Positions 1 to 7,479 of a DNA stretch of 27,073 bases are shown here, one piece after another. Below the pieces are notes generated by a model. It had not been told where the DNA came from. It ran no database searches and saw only the letters and a list, made by a program, of their open reading frames with translations. This DNA is from Candidatus Brocadiia bacterium. Its GTDB lineage: Bacteria > Planctomycetota > PUPC01 > DSUN01. The position numbers and the translations under genes were made by a program. Every line of letters begins with the position of its first letter. The stretch's first letter is position 1. Where the stretch lies: contig JADHXT010000005.1 in NCBI GenBank assembly GCA_016782825.1, positions 1-27,073 of the forward strand, read 5' to 3'.

Positions 1-71
1 GATCTGGCAAGACGGAGGAAGAGGGGGCAGGGCGGGGAAGAGGCCAGTGAAGCAGGAGCTGCCAGGAGGCA

Positions 72-93
72 TTCCCAAGCGGGAGCTTGGGAA
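72..93. repeat. REP-like palindrome
   Basis: TTCCCAAGC and GCTTGGGAA form a perfect 9-bp stem around a GGGA tetraloop, followed by CGAG. From memory, GTTCCCA-type palindromes of this shape are scattered between genes in many bacterial genomes and behave like REP elements mobilised by Y1 (RAYT) transposases. No transposase is in the window. It could also act as a terminator or mRNA end for the minus-strand gene ending at 265. Confidence 0.55.
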
Positions 94-155
94 CGAGAAA
101 AACGTCTGAATCGTCTCTTCGGGGCTGTATGATCTTGACCCTCATGCCTCTTACT

Positions 156-182
156 TTCGCGTCATTCGCGTTTTTCGCGGTC
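156..182. repeat. Three tandem 9-mers (TTCGCGnnn)
   Basis: TTCGCG occurs at 156, 165 and 174, at exact 9-base spacing, so three consecutive 9-mers share their first six bases (TTCGCGTCA, TTCGCGTTT, TTCGCGGTC). The pattern resembles a class of degenerate intergenic repeats I recall with TTCGTG or TTCGCG triplication. No function is known to me. Confidence 0.5.
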
Positions 183-264
183 CGTTCCCTTCCTGCCTCT
201 GCTCCCTCTGCTTCCCTCCGCTTTCTCTGCGTGAGGTCTTCCCCCGCCGCGGTGACCGCCCACC

Positions 265-1788
265 CTACGGCAGCTTGAGCCGCGGGTCGGCGAGGTCGAG
301 GCGGTACATGATCTGGTTGTAGTCGTAGCGGGGAGTGGACACCTTCGTGCCCGAGAACTGGCGGGTGTAGGTGCCCTCGAAGTAGATGATGCGGCCGTCC
401 TGCTGGTCGAAGAAGGCGTGGTGCACGGGATTGTAGAACGAGTAGGTGTCGTGCGTGACGACCTTGCGTGCCCAGCGCCAGGGGCCTTCGGGCGCGTCGG
501 CCTCGCTGTACCAGATCTCGCCGAGCAGCGACGTGCCGCCGTGCTGGCACAGGATCATCACCCAGCGGCGGCGGAAGGCGTTCCACCGCACCGAGCCGCG
601 ATGGGCCACCACGGGCTGGCGGGTGGCGGCATCGCGGAGGGCGATCCACGCCTCCTCGGGCTTGATGCGCCCGGCCGCGAGCAGCTCCTTCTGACGCTTG
701 AGGTCGATCACCGCTGTGTTGGCCTTCCAGCCCCACACGAGGCGGCCGTCGGGCGCGCGGTCGAGGGCGGGTGCGGCTTTGTTGTAGTCGCTGCCCGGCT
801 TCAGGCAGGTCCACGCCTCGTAGCGAGCCACGTCGAGCGCGTGTGCCCAGTCGTCCCGCACGCGGACGCAGGGGTAGGGCTGAGCGAAGTACCACCAGGC
901 TTGGCCGTCGCGGGTCACGCGGAGGGATTGGCCTTGCGGGGTGAGGCGCGCGGCGTCGTCGAGCCGGGCGTGGCGCGCGAACACCTCGCGGTCATCGTCG
1001 TAGAGCATGAGGCCGTGCTCGAGACGCTTGCCCAGGTTGGCCATGCGCGCATAGTGGGCCACCAGGCGGGTGCGGCCCGCGGCGTCGGCCACGGTGAACA
1101 GCCCGTCGAGCCACACGGGGCCGGGGCCGTCGAGGGGGGCCATCTTGCGGCTGAAGCCCTTGTCGTCGACGAAGTACGTAAGGTCGATGCCCACGCTGGG
1201 GTCGAGCCCGCCCTTGCCCGGCAGCGCCGACGTGGCGCCCGAGGTGGCGAACTGGCCGAGGGGGTACGACTCGCGATTCGTGTCGCCCCAGAACCAGTAG
1301 AGCCGCCCGCGGTAGGGGAGGGCCATCACCGAGTCCTGCCCCAGCACGCGGCCGTTGAGCAGCGGCTCGCGAATGGGCGCCGGACGGCCGGCGAGCGCCG
1401 AGTGGCCGTAGATGCCCTGGCCGGTGATGCGGTAGAGGCGCTCGGCGGTGTTCGCGCGCTGCAACTCGATTCGCGCCGTGGCGCCCGGCGTGGTGAGGAG
1501 CGCCTTGCCGCGATTGCCGAAGCCGTCCCTCGGATAGGTGTAGCCGTGGCTGGACACGTGGAAGTACACGCGGCGGTTCATCAGGCCCGGCTCGTGGAAG
1601 GCCACGATGCCGGCCGAGTCGGTGTAGTAGCGGATGCCGTTCACCGTGCGCAGCTCGACGAGCGGCACGCCGCGCTTCGTCTGCGCGTCCACCACCTCGA
1701 TAACGAAGTAGTGCGGCGCCGGCTGGGCGGCACTGGCGGCTGCCGACAGCAGCAGCGCCACGGTGAGCGCGAGGGTTCGGTGGAACAC
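265..1788 (-). CDS. Secreted protein of unknown function, probable beta-propeller fold
   Basis: I do not recognise a named family. The chosen start is the GTG at 1788, about 10 bases after an AAAGGGG ribosome-binding site, giving 507 residues. It places a classic signal peptide at the N-terminus: a hydrophobic run, then small residues around ASA-AQ near residue 20. The ATG at 1890 would put an arginine-rich leader before the signal and is less likely. Residues about 27-115 look like a carboxypeptidase-regulatory or Cna-B-like beta-sandwich (VEVxDAxTxRGVPLVE style start). The rest has repeated Trp/Tyr-rich strands such as LYWFWGDTN, WWYFAQPYP, EIWYSEADAPEGPW and IIYFEGTYT, resembling five-bladed propellers of glycan-active proteins. 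An extracytoplasmic carbohydrate-related role is inference. It is transcribed divergently from the lipoprotein gene. Confidence 0.75.
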   Translation of the reverse strand: MFHRTLALTVALLLSAAASAAQPAPHYFVIEVVDAQTKRGVPLVELRTVNGIRYYTDSAGIVAFHEPGLMNRRVYFHVSSHGYTYPRDGFGNRGKALLTTPGATARIELQRANTAERLYRITGQGIYGHSALAGRPAPIREPLLNGRVLGQDSVMALPYRGRLYWFWGDTNRESYPLGQFATSGATSALPGKGGLDPSVGIDLTYFVDDKGFSRKMAPLDGPGPVWLDGLFTVADAAGRTRLVAHYARMANLGKRLEHGLMLYDDDREVFARHARLDDAARLTPQGQSLRVTRDGQAWWYFAQPYPCVRVRDDWAHALDVARYEAWTCLKPGSDYNKAAPALDRAPDGRLVWGWKANTAVIDLKRQKELLAAGRIKPEEAWIALRDAATRQPVVAHRGSVRWNAFRRRWVMILCQHGGTSLLGEIWYSEADAPEGPWRWARKVVTHDTYSFYNPVHHAFFDQQDGRIIYFEGTYTRQFSGTKVSTPRYDYNQIMYRLDLADPRLKLP

Positions 1789-1837
1789 GGGATGGCCCCT
1801 TTCGTCGTGGCATCGGGAGGGTCGGGCTGCCGCCCCT

Positions 1838-1865
1838 ATTGTAGCCGCACGGCAGCGGGCCGCAA
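1838..1865 (-). promoter_or_regulatory. Candidate sigma70-type promoter for the secreted protein gene
   Basis: On the minus strand, TTGCGG (1865-1860), a 16-base spacer and TACAAT (1843-1838) precede the GTG start by about 50 bases. The -10 matches consensus at 5 of 6 positions; the -35 is weak at 3 of 6. It sits back to back with the plus-strand promoter at 1884. Confidence 0.45.
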
Positions 1866-1883
1866 TGGGGCCGCAGCAAGGTG

Positions 1884-1912
1884 TTGACATCCGGGGCGCG
1901 CCGCGCTATCCT
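1884..1912 (+). promoter_or_regulatory. Sigma70-type promoter for the lipoprotein gene
   Basis: A perfect TTGACA (1884-1889) is followed after exactly 17 bases by TATCCT (1907-1912). Transcription would start near 1919 and give a leader of about 65 bases before the ATG at 1986. In such GC-rich DNA this spacing and match are unlikely by chance. Confidence 0.65.
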
Positions 1913-1985
1913 GCGCGTCGGCACGCCCTCGCGCCAGGTGAGGGCGGCTTCGCTCCAACGGGCCGGGCTTCCGAGGGGGATTGCC

Positions 1986-3296
1986 ATGAGGCGCGTGCTC
2001 TGCACGGGGGTGGCGCTGGCCGTGTTGGCCGCGAGTGTCACGGGCTGCAACACCATCGACAAGCTGATCGACCGCCTTTTCGCCTCGGGAAGCAAGGCGC
2101 CCGGCCAGCAGGCCGGGGGCAAGCTGCCGCCGGCACATCCCCCGCTGCCCAAGCCGGGCAAGCCCGACCTCAAGGCGCCGCCGGGCAAGCAGCCGCCGAG
2201 CAATCCCAACCCGTCGCGTCCGCCCTCGGGCCGCGTGGCCGTGCTCCCGCGCCCCGGCCAGCCGGCCGTGGCCACTCTCAAGCACCCCCAGCCGGGCATG
2301 GTCGCCATCCGGCCCGGCAAGCCGCCCATCGTGCAGCCCGGTGGCTTGCGCCCCGCCGGCGCCGGAGCCAACGTGGGCGTCGCCCCGTCGCAGCCGCCAT
2401 CGGCCGGCGGCCACAAGCCCGACCCCGGCGTGGCCCCCATGGCCCCGCCCCCACCGCCCAAGGGCAGCTCCAAGCCCGAGCCGGCGGTGGTCAAGAAAGA
2501 GGGCGGCTACGCCTACAAGCCCCGCAGCTACGACAAGTTCATCACCGACCGCATCCCGGACACACTCCTGGCCAACGCGACCCTCGAGTCGATCACCAGC
2601 GAAGGCAACCTCTCCCGTTTCGACGTGGGCAACACCCACATCGACCCGGGTTTCCCCCATCGCGCACAGCAGATATTCCTCTCCCACATCATCACCCGGC
2701 GGCTCAGCGACATGTCCCGTTTCTTCTTCGACCACCAGTTCTATGTGGACAGTGGCGCGCCGTACGACCTCGACACCGGCCGCGTGGTGAAGCCGGGCAA
2801 GACGGCCGACTTCACGTGGACGAAAGGCGTGGGGCTCATCCCGCAGAACGGCGCGCAGTTCCGCATCGTGCTCGACTTCGACGCCATTTCCATGGACGAC
2901 GTGGCCAAGGCCCGTCTGAGCACCAAGTGGCGAGAGCGGGTGAACTACCTGGAGGCCACCGTGCTCGTGCGCACCACCGAGGGACGCTTCGCCAAGCTCA
3001 GCTTCCGCCATGAGGTCGGGACGGAGAAGTTCTACATCCGGTACAGCACGTGGGAGTTTGGCGGCCGCTCGTACCGCGTGCGCCACCAGTGGGAGCATAT
3101 CCGGCCCAGGAGCGGCTTCGACCTCGACGACCCCGCACGGGGCCATCTTCACGGCGTCTGGAAGGCGAAGGACGACGACGTGTGGCTCGAGAGCGTGGGC
3201 CCGTCGGCCAAGGCCTATCTCTCTGCCCGCAACGGCGCCGCCGCCGCCTTCTACGGCGCGGGCTTCTTCCCCATGCGGGACTACACGCGCAAGTAG
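1986..3296 (+). CDS. Proline-rich lipoprotein of unknown function
   Basis: The 436-residue product starts at ATG 1986, after a GAGGGGGA ribosome-binding site. It opens with MRR, a hydrophobic stretch and a lipobox, VTGC with Cys21, so it is predicted to be lipid-anchored. Residues about 30-175 are low-complexity and rich in Pro, Gly, Lys and Ala, including KPGKP, PPSNPNPSRPP and MAPPPPPKG, typical of a flexible linker reaching through the envelope. Residues about 180-436 form a compact, aromatic-rich domain with no motif I recognise (YKPRSYDKFITDRIPDTLL at its start; FYIRYSTWEFGGRSYRVRHQW later). There is no catalytic signature. An envelope-anchored binding role is a guess. Confidence 0.75.
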   Translation: MRRVLCTGVALAVLAASVTGCNTIDKLIDRLFASGSKAPGQQAGGKLPPAHPPLPKPGKPDLKAPPGKQPPSNPNPSRPPSGRVAVLPRPGQPAVATLKHPQPGMVAIRPGKPPIVQPGGLRPAGAGANVGVAPSQPPSAGGHKPDPGVAPMAPPPPPKGSSKPEPAVVKKEGGYAYKPRSYDKFITDRIPDTLLANATLESITSEGNLSRFDVGNTHIDPGFPHRAQQIFLSHIITRRLSDMSRFFFDHQFYVDSGAPYDLDTGRVVKPGKTADFTWTKGVGLIPQNGAQFRIVLDFDAISMDDVAKARLSTKWRERVNYLEATVLVRTTEGRFAKLSFRHEVGTEKFYIRYSTWEFGGRSYRVRHQWEHIRPRSGFDLDDPARGHLHGVWKAKDDDVWLESVGPSAKAYLSARNGAAAAFYGAGFFPMRDYTRK

Positions 3297-3674
3297 GCGC
3301 GCGGCTCTGTGTGGGCGGGATGTCCTCATCCTGCGACTTGGTCTGTCCCCCTCTCCCTTGGGGAGAGCGATGGGGTGAGGGTGTCTTCTCGTGAAGCCGG
3401 CGTCAGTGCGGAGAGCAAGCACCCTCACCCACCCGCCTCCGGCGGCTGGCCTCTCCCCGAGGGAGAGGCGAAGACGCCAGAATCAGGACGCGGCGTGGGG
3501 ACACACCGCCCACGAAGAAGGGTGCCTGCGTCCCGACCGCTGGCGCGCGCAATCATGGGCATGGACGGCCCCGGATCAGGCTTGTGATCGGGCGCTGGCC
3601 ACACCGCCACATGTGGGGGGGAGCGATCCAGCCATCCCAAGGGCTTGCGCCGGGGGCCGACGTGGTTTTTCCGT
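3297..3674. other. Intergenic spacer before the ribosomal operon
   Basis: No gene is supported here. The short open frames that cross it have no ribosome-binding site and read through the repeat arms. It holds the paired inverted repeat at 3347-3468 and a few small palindromes (CCACATGTGG at 3607-3616; GATCA/TGATC flanking GGCTTG near 3585-3600). The operon promoter follows immediately at 3675. Confidence 0.6.
3347..3468. repeat. Inverted pair of REP-like CTCTCCC/GGGAGAG elements
   Basis: The left arm (3347-3383) reads CCCCTCTCCCTTGGGGAGAG and continues to GGGGTGAGGGTG. The right arm (3420-3468) is the same element inverted, starting ACCCTCACCC and ending CTCTCCCCGAGGGAGAGG. Each arm is itself a hairpin: stems 3351-3357/3361-3367 and 3450-3457/3461-3468. 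The two arms can also pair across the roughly 36-base spacer. From memory, this CTCTCCC...GGGTGAGGG sequence is a widespread intergenic repeat. Its place after the lipoprotein stop suggests it also ends or protects that transcript. Confidence 0.65.
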
Positions 3675-3703
3675 TTGACTTTAAGCTGCCCGGTCTGTAT
3701 AAT
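3675..3703 (+). promoter_or_regulatory. Main promoter of the ribosomal protein operon
   Basis: TTGACT (3675-3680), a 17-base spacer and a perfect TATAAT (3698-3703) form a near-consensus sigma70 promoter in an unusually T-rich patch. The start point should be near 3710, giving a leader of about 95 bases before rpsJ. Its strength suits a ribosomal operon. The str genes (rpsL, rpsG, fusA, tuf) are not upstream, so transcription of the S10 block starts here. Confidence 0.85.
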
Positions 3704-3720
3704 TTGTAATTCTCCCACTT

Positions 3721-3788
3721 CGAGGAATGCCTCGGGGGAACAAGGCCGTTGCACGCTGCGGCGTGCGGCGGGTGAGGCCTTTCGGCCT
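3721..3788 (+). promoter_or_regulatory. rpsJ leader with three tandem hairpins
   Basis: Three short stems follow one another: CGAGG/CCTCG around AATG (3721-3734), GCACGC/GCGTGC around TGCG (3751-3766, a UNCG-class tetraloop) and AGGCC/GGCCT around TTTC (3775-3788). They end just before the GGAG ribosome-binding site at 3793. In Escherichia coli, ribosomal protein L4 controls the S10 operon through its leader. Whether this leader does the same is inference. Confidence 0.5.
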
Positions 3789-3805
3789 ACGCGGAGTTTG
3801 TGGTA

Positions 3806-4114
<309 letters not shown>

Positions 4115-4126
4115 TCCATCGGAACC

Positions 4127-4149
4127 AGCCGCCCCCGGGCGGCTTTCTT
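4127..4149 (+). terminator. Terminator-like hairpin between rpsJ and rplC
   Basis: AGCCGCC and GGCGGCT form a 7-bp GC-rich stem around CCCG (4127-4144), followed at once by a TTTCTT tract. That is the shape of a weak intrinsic terminator. Because the same operon clearly continues, it more likely causes partial termination, or protects a 3' end, so that rpsJ is made in excess or controlled apart from the rest. Confidence 0.45.
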
Positions 4150-4220
4150 CATGGGCACGCCCGCTCCGCGGCATGCGGGGTGTCTGGCACTTGAAACACG
4201 AAACGAGAGGGACCGACCGC

Positions 4221-4916
4221 ATGGTTCCCTGCCTGCTCGGAAAGAAAATCGGGATGACCCAGGTGTGGGACGCCGACGAGGTGCTCCGCCCCGCCACGGT
4301 CATCGAAGTGGGCCCCTGCGTGGTCATGCAGGTGAAGACCGAGGCTGCGGACGGCTACGCGGCCGTGCAGCTCGGCTACGACGACAAGAATGCCCGGCGA
4401 AAGCACGGCAAGGGCGAGCGGCGGCGTTCCGTCGAGCGTCGCGGCGCCAATCGGGCCGAGATCGGCCACGCCAAGAAAGCCGGCGTCACCCCCAAGCGCT
4501 TCGTGCGCGAGGTGCGGGTGGACGCCGAACACGGCTACGAGCTGGGCCAGGAGCTCACCGTGGAGCTGTTTGCCGACGTGGCCTTCGTCGATGTCGTCGG
4601 CACCAGCAAGGGCAAGGGGTTCCAGGGCACGATCAAGCGCCACGGCTTCAGCCGCGGCCCCTCGAGCCACGGCTCGATGAACGTGCGGCGCCCCGGCTCC
4701 ATCGGCCAGAGCGCCAGCCCGTCGCGAGTCATGCCCGGCACGCGGATGAGCGGCCACATGGGCTGCGTGCGGCACACCGAGATCAGCCTGCGCGTCGTGC
4801 AGGTGGACCCGCAACGCAACGTGCTCATCGTCTGCGGCGCGGTGCCCGGCCCCAACGGCGGCTACGTGCAGATCCTGCCCGCACGGCGGAAAGCCGGCCA
4901 GGAGGCCTCCAAGTAA
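4221..4916 (+). CDS. rplC: 50S ribosomal protein L3
   Basis: The 231-residue product starts with the conserved LLGKKIGMTQVWD and carries GTSKGKGFQGTIKRHGF and the IGQSASPSRVMPGTRMSGHMG loop, which reaches towards the peptidyl-transferase centre. The Gln of IGQ, methylated in E. coli L3, is present. The start is ATG 4221, preceded by GAGAGGG; an upstream extension of the frame runs through the hairpin and into rpsJ and is not coding. Confidence 0.96.
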   Translation: MVPCLLGKKIGMTQVWDADEVLRPATVIEVGPCVVMQVKTEAADGYAAVQLGYDDKNARRKHGKGERRRSVERRGANRAEIGHAKKAGVTPKRFVREVRVDAEHGYELGQELTVELFADVAFVDVVGTSKGKGFQGTIKRHGFSRGPSSHGSMNVRRPGSIGQSASPSRVMPGTRMSGHMGCVRHTEISLRVVQVDPQRNVLIVCGAVPGPNGGYVQILPARRKAGQEASK

Positions 4917-4952
4917 CGGCGAGCCCCGCCCGCCGCTCAAAGCGAGAACGTC

Positions 4953-5666
4953 ATGATCGAGTTGCCAGTATACAATCGACAGGGCGAACAGGTCGGCCAG
5001 GTGAGCCTGGACGAAGCCGACTTCGGCGGCACCGTGCGCCTCCAGGTGCTGCGCGACGCCGTGCGCATGTACGAGGCGGCCCGGCGCGTCGGCACGGCGT
5101 GCACCAAGCACCGCGCCGACGTCAGCGGCACCCGCGCCAAGCCCTACCGCCAGAAGGGCACGGGCCGCGCCCGCGCCGGCTTCGGCCGCTCGCCCCTGTG
5201 GCGCGGCGGCGCCGTGGTCTTCGGTCCCAAGCCGCGCGACTACCGCTTCAAGATGCCCCACAAGGCCGTCCTCGCCGCCAGGAAGAGCGCCTTTCTCTCC
5301 ACGTTCCAGGACGGCCAGGCCGTTGTGATCGACGAGCTGAGCGTCGAGCAGCCCCGCACCAAGGACGTGGTCTCGGCGCTCGCCGCCTTGGGCCTCGACC
5401 GCAGCGTGCTCATCGCCATCGAAGCCCACGACGCCAACCTGTGGAAATCGGCACGCAACATCCCCCGCGTGGCCATGAAGCCTGTGGGCGACGTCAATGC
5501 TTACGACCTGCTGCGAAACCAGCGCCTCCTGATCACCCGCGCCGCCCTCGAGCAGCTCGTCGCCACACTGCGTGGCACCCGACAGTCCCCGGCCCCCGAC
5601 GCAGCGGCCCCCGATGTGGCCGAGCCGCCCGTTGCCGCCGCCGAAACCGTTGAAGCCAGCGAGTAG
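4953..5666 (+). CDS. rplD: 50S ribosomal protein L4 with C-terminal tail
   Basis: L4 core features are present: KHRADVSGTRAKPYRQKGTGRARAG, the extended loop lining the exit tunnel, then GGAVVFGPKPRDY. At 237 residues it is about 30 longer than typical L4. The extra is an Ala/Pro/Glu-rich tail from about residue 206 (PAPDAAAPDVAEPP...). The first codons are AT-rich (TTG, GTA, AAT, CGA), which may keep the start open, since the ribosome-binding site is weak (GCGAGAA). Confidence 0.96.
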   Translation: MIELPVYNRQGEQVGQVSLDEADFGGTVRLQVLRDAVRMYEAARRVGTACTKHRADVSGTRAKPYRQKGTGRARAGFGRSPLWRGGAVVFGPKPRDYRFKMPHKAVLAARKSAFLSTFQDGQAVVIDELSVEQPRTKDVVSALAALGLDRSVLIAIEAHDANLWKSARNIPRVAMKPVGDVNAYDLLRNQRLLITRAALEQLVATLRGTRQSPAPDAAAPDVAEPPVAAAETVEASE

Positions 5667-5674
5667 GTGCAGCC

Positions 5675-5956
5675 ATGCGCGACCCGCGACAAGTTATCCT
5701 GCGGCCCCTGCTCAACGAGAAGGGCGAGATCCTGAAAGAACGCGTGCGCGGATACCCCTTCGAGGTGGCCCGCGACGCCAACAAGATCGAAATCCGCAAG
5801 GCCATCGAGCAGCTCTTCGACAACGTGAAAGTCGTCAAAGTCCGCACCATGAACCGCCCGGGCAAGCGCCGCCGCCTGCGCTTCAAGACCGGCCTCACGC
5901 GCACCTGGAAGCGGGCCATCGTGTTCATTTCTGAGGACAGCACGCTGGACATCTAG
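5675..5956 (+). CDS. rplW: 50S ribosomal protein L23
   Basis: The 93-residue product has normal L23 length and pattern: VILRPLLNEKG at the N-terminus, YPFEVARDANKIEIRKAIEQLF, then VVKVRTMNRPGKRRR. L23 sits at the tunnel exit, where trigger factor and SRP dock. It lies 8 bases after rplD and 20 before rplB, so translational coupling is likely. Confidence 0.96.
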   Translation: MRDPRQVILRPLLNEKGEILKERVRGYPFEVARDANKIEIRKAIEQLFDNVKVVKVRTMNRPGKRRRLRFKTGLTRTWKRAIVFISEDSTLDI

Positions 5957-5976
5957 CCCAGCGAGGACACCGCACC

Positions 5977-6816
5977 ATGGCGATCCGACAGCGAAAACCC
6001 GTGACGCCCAGCAGCCGCTTCACCGCGCTGGACGACTTCTCCGGCCTCACCAAGAAAAAGCCCGAGAAGAGCCTCCTGCGCCCGCTCAAGAAGACAGGCG
6101 GCCGCAACAACATGGGCCGCATCACCTCGCGGCGGCGCGGCGGTGGCCACAAGCGCCGCTACCGCATCATCGACTTCAAGCGCAACAAGGACGGCGTGGT
6201 CGGGCGCGTGGCCGCCATCGAGTACGACCCCAACCGCTCCGCCCGCATCGCCCTCATCTTCTACGCCGACGGCGAGAAGCGCTACATCCTCGCCCCCAAG
6301 GGCCTCACCGTGGGCGAGACCATCGAGAGCGGGGAGCGCGTGGAGCCCAAGGTGGGCAACGCCATGCCCCTGGCCAACATCCCCGCCTCGATGCCCGTGC
6401 ACAACATCGAGCTCCACCCCGGCCGCGGCGGCCAGCTCGCCCGCTCCGCCGGCATGCAAGCCAGCATCACCGCCAAAGAGGGCAAGCACTGCCATCTCAC
6501 CATGCCCTCGGGCGAAGTGCGCATGGTGCCCATCCAGTGCCGAGCCACCATCGGCCAGGTGGGCAATCTCGAACACAGCGCCCGCAGCCTGGGGAAAGCC
6601 GGCCGCAACCGGTGGCTCGGCCGACGCCCGCGCGTGCGCGGCGTGGCGCAGAACCCGGTGGCACACCCCATGGGCGGCGGCGAAGGCCGCAGCGCCGGTG
6701 GGCGCCACCCCTGCTCCCCATGGGGCAAGCCCGCCAAGGGGGGCAAGACCCGTGGCCGACGCAATCCGACGAACCGCATGATCATCCGGCGTCGGTCCAA
6801 GAAGAAGCGCGGCTAA
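5977..6816 (+). CDS. rplB: 50S ribosomal protein L2
   Basis: The 279-residue product matches full-length L2, with GGRNNMGRITSRRRGGGHKRRYR near the N-terminus and GGGEGRSAGGRHPCSPWG near the C-terminus. The conserved E. coli loop DHPHGGGEGR (D228, H229, H231) reads AHPMGGGEGR here: the key His229 equivalent is kept, while Asp228 and His231 positions are Ala and Met. Met at the second is, from memory, common in some phyla; Ala at the first is less familiar to me. Confidence 0.96.
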   Translation: MAIRQRKPVTPSSRFTALDDFSGLTKKKPEKSLLRPLKKTGGRNNMGRITSRRRGGGHKRRYRIIDFKRNKDGVVGRVAAIEYDPNRSARIALIFYADGEKRYILAPKGLTVGETIESGERVEPKVGNAMPLANIPASMPVHNIELHPGRGGQLARSAGMQASITAKEGKHCHLTMPSGEVRMVPIQCRATIGQVGNLEHSARSLGKAGRNRWLGRRPRVRGVAQNPVAHPMGGGEGRSAGGRHPCSPWGKPAKGGKTRGRRNPTNRMIIRRRSKKKRG

Positions 6817-6837
6817 GCCGCACGGAGGCAGGATTCA

Positions 6838-7095
6838 GTGTCCAGGTCCGTCAAAAAAGGCCCCTATGTCGACGCGAAGCTCTTTCGCAAGGTCCAGCGC
6901 GACCAGAGCCAGGACCCCATCAAGACCTGGGCTCGCGCCTGCACGATCGTACCCGAATTCGTCGGCCAGACGTTCATGGTCCACAACGGCAAGAACTTCT
7001 TGCGGGTGTACGTGACCGAGAATATGGTCGGCCACAAGCTGGGCGAGTTTGCCCCCACCCGCACGTTCCGCGGCCATGGCGGCCGCAAGCGCTGA
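6838..7095 (+). CDS. rpsS: 30S ribosomal protein S19
   Basis: The 85-residue product starts at GTG with the canonical SRSVKKGPYVD and carries TWARACTIVPEFVGQTFMVHNGK and KLGEFAPTRTFRGHG, as in S19 of the 30S head. The GTG is fixed by the family N-terminus and by GGAGGCAGGA just upstream. Confidence 0.96.
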   Translation: MSRSVKKGPYVDAKLFRKVQRDQSQDPIKTWARACTIVPEFVGQTFMVHNGKNFLRVYVTENMVGHKLGEFAPTRTFRGHGGRKR

Positions 7096-7118
7096 CCGCG
7101 CGGCGCACGGAGAAGACG

Positions 7119-7469
7119 ATGGACTTTACGGCCACCCTACGATTCGCCCGCATCGCGCCCAAGAAGGTGAGGCTCATCGCTCGCCTCATCCAGGGCATGG
7201 GCATCAACCAGGCCCTCACGGTGCTCCGGATCCAGAAGCAGCGCGGCGCGCCCATGGTCCGCAAGCTCGTGCAGGCGGCCTGGGGCAGCGCCCAGGAAAA
7301 GGACGCCGGCTACGACGAAGACCAATTCTTCGTCAAGAGCGCCTGCGTGGACGACGGCCCCCGGATCAAGCGCATGCGCCCCCGCAGCATGGGCCGTGCC
7401 AACGTGATACTCAAACGCAACTGTCACATCACCGTCATCCTCAGCGACGGGAACGACGCAGCCAACTGA
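7119..7469 (+). CDS. rplV: 50S ribosomal protein L22
   Basis: The 116-residue product starts at ATG 7119 (SD-like CGGAGAAG). It has the FARIAPKKVRLIARLIQGM N-terminus and the GPRIKRMRPRSMGRANVILKRNCHITVIL beta-hairpin that lines the exit tunnel. Length is typical. The frame stays open far upstream across rplB and rpsS, but that part is only a shadow of those genes. Confidence 0.95.
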   Translation: MDFTATLRFARIAPKKVRLIARLIQGMGINQALTVLRIQKQRGAPMVRKLVQAAWGSAQEKDAGYDEDQFFVKSACVDDGPRIKRMRPRSMGRANVILKRNCHITVILSDGNDAAN

Positions 7470-7479
7470 GGCCAACGCA

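Larger units (their letters stand above)
1..264. other. Gene-free flank with repeat relics
   Basis: I see no credible gene here. The stretch holds a perfect palindrome (72-93), three tandem 9-mers starting TTCGCG (156-182) and a pyrimidine-rich run (about 181-236) ending in a CTCTGCGTGAGG-like segment. The only open frame (87-278) has no ribosome-binding site, is low in complexity and runs over the end of the opposing gene. This looks like a deposit of short dispersed intergenic repeats downstream of the minus-strand gene. Confidence 0.6.

Noticed and set aside
87..278. Possible 63-residue plus-strand gene
   Set aside because: No ribosome-binding site; the frame is built from repeat sequence and overlaps the end of the opposing gene.
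418..1887. Long open frame (489 residues) antisense to the secreted protein gene
   Set aside because: Its translation is low-complexity and has no recognisable motif. It is a GC-rich shadow of the real gene, whose signal peptide and folded-domain pattern are convincing.
1836..3428. 530-residue minus-strand frame opposite the lipoprotein gene
   Set aside because: The plus-strand gene has a promoter, ribosome-binding site and lipobox; the minus frame has none and runs into the REP-like repeat.
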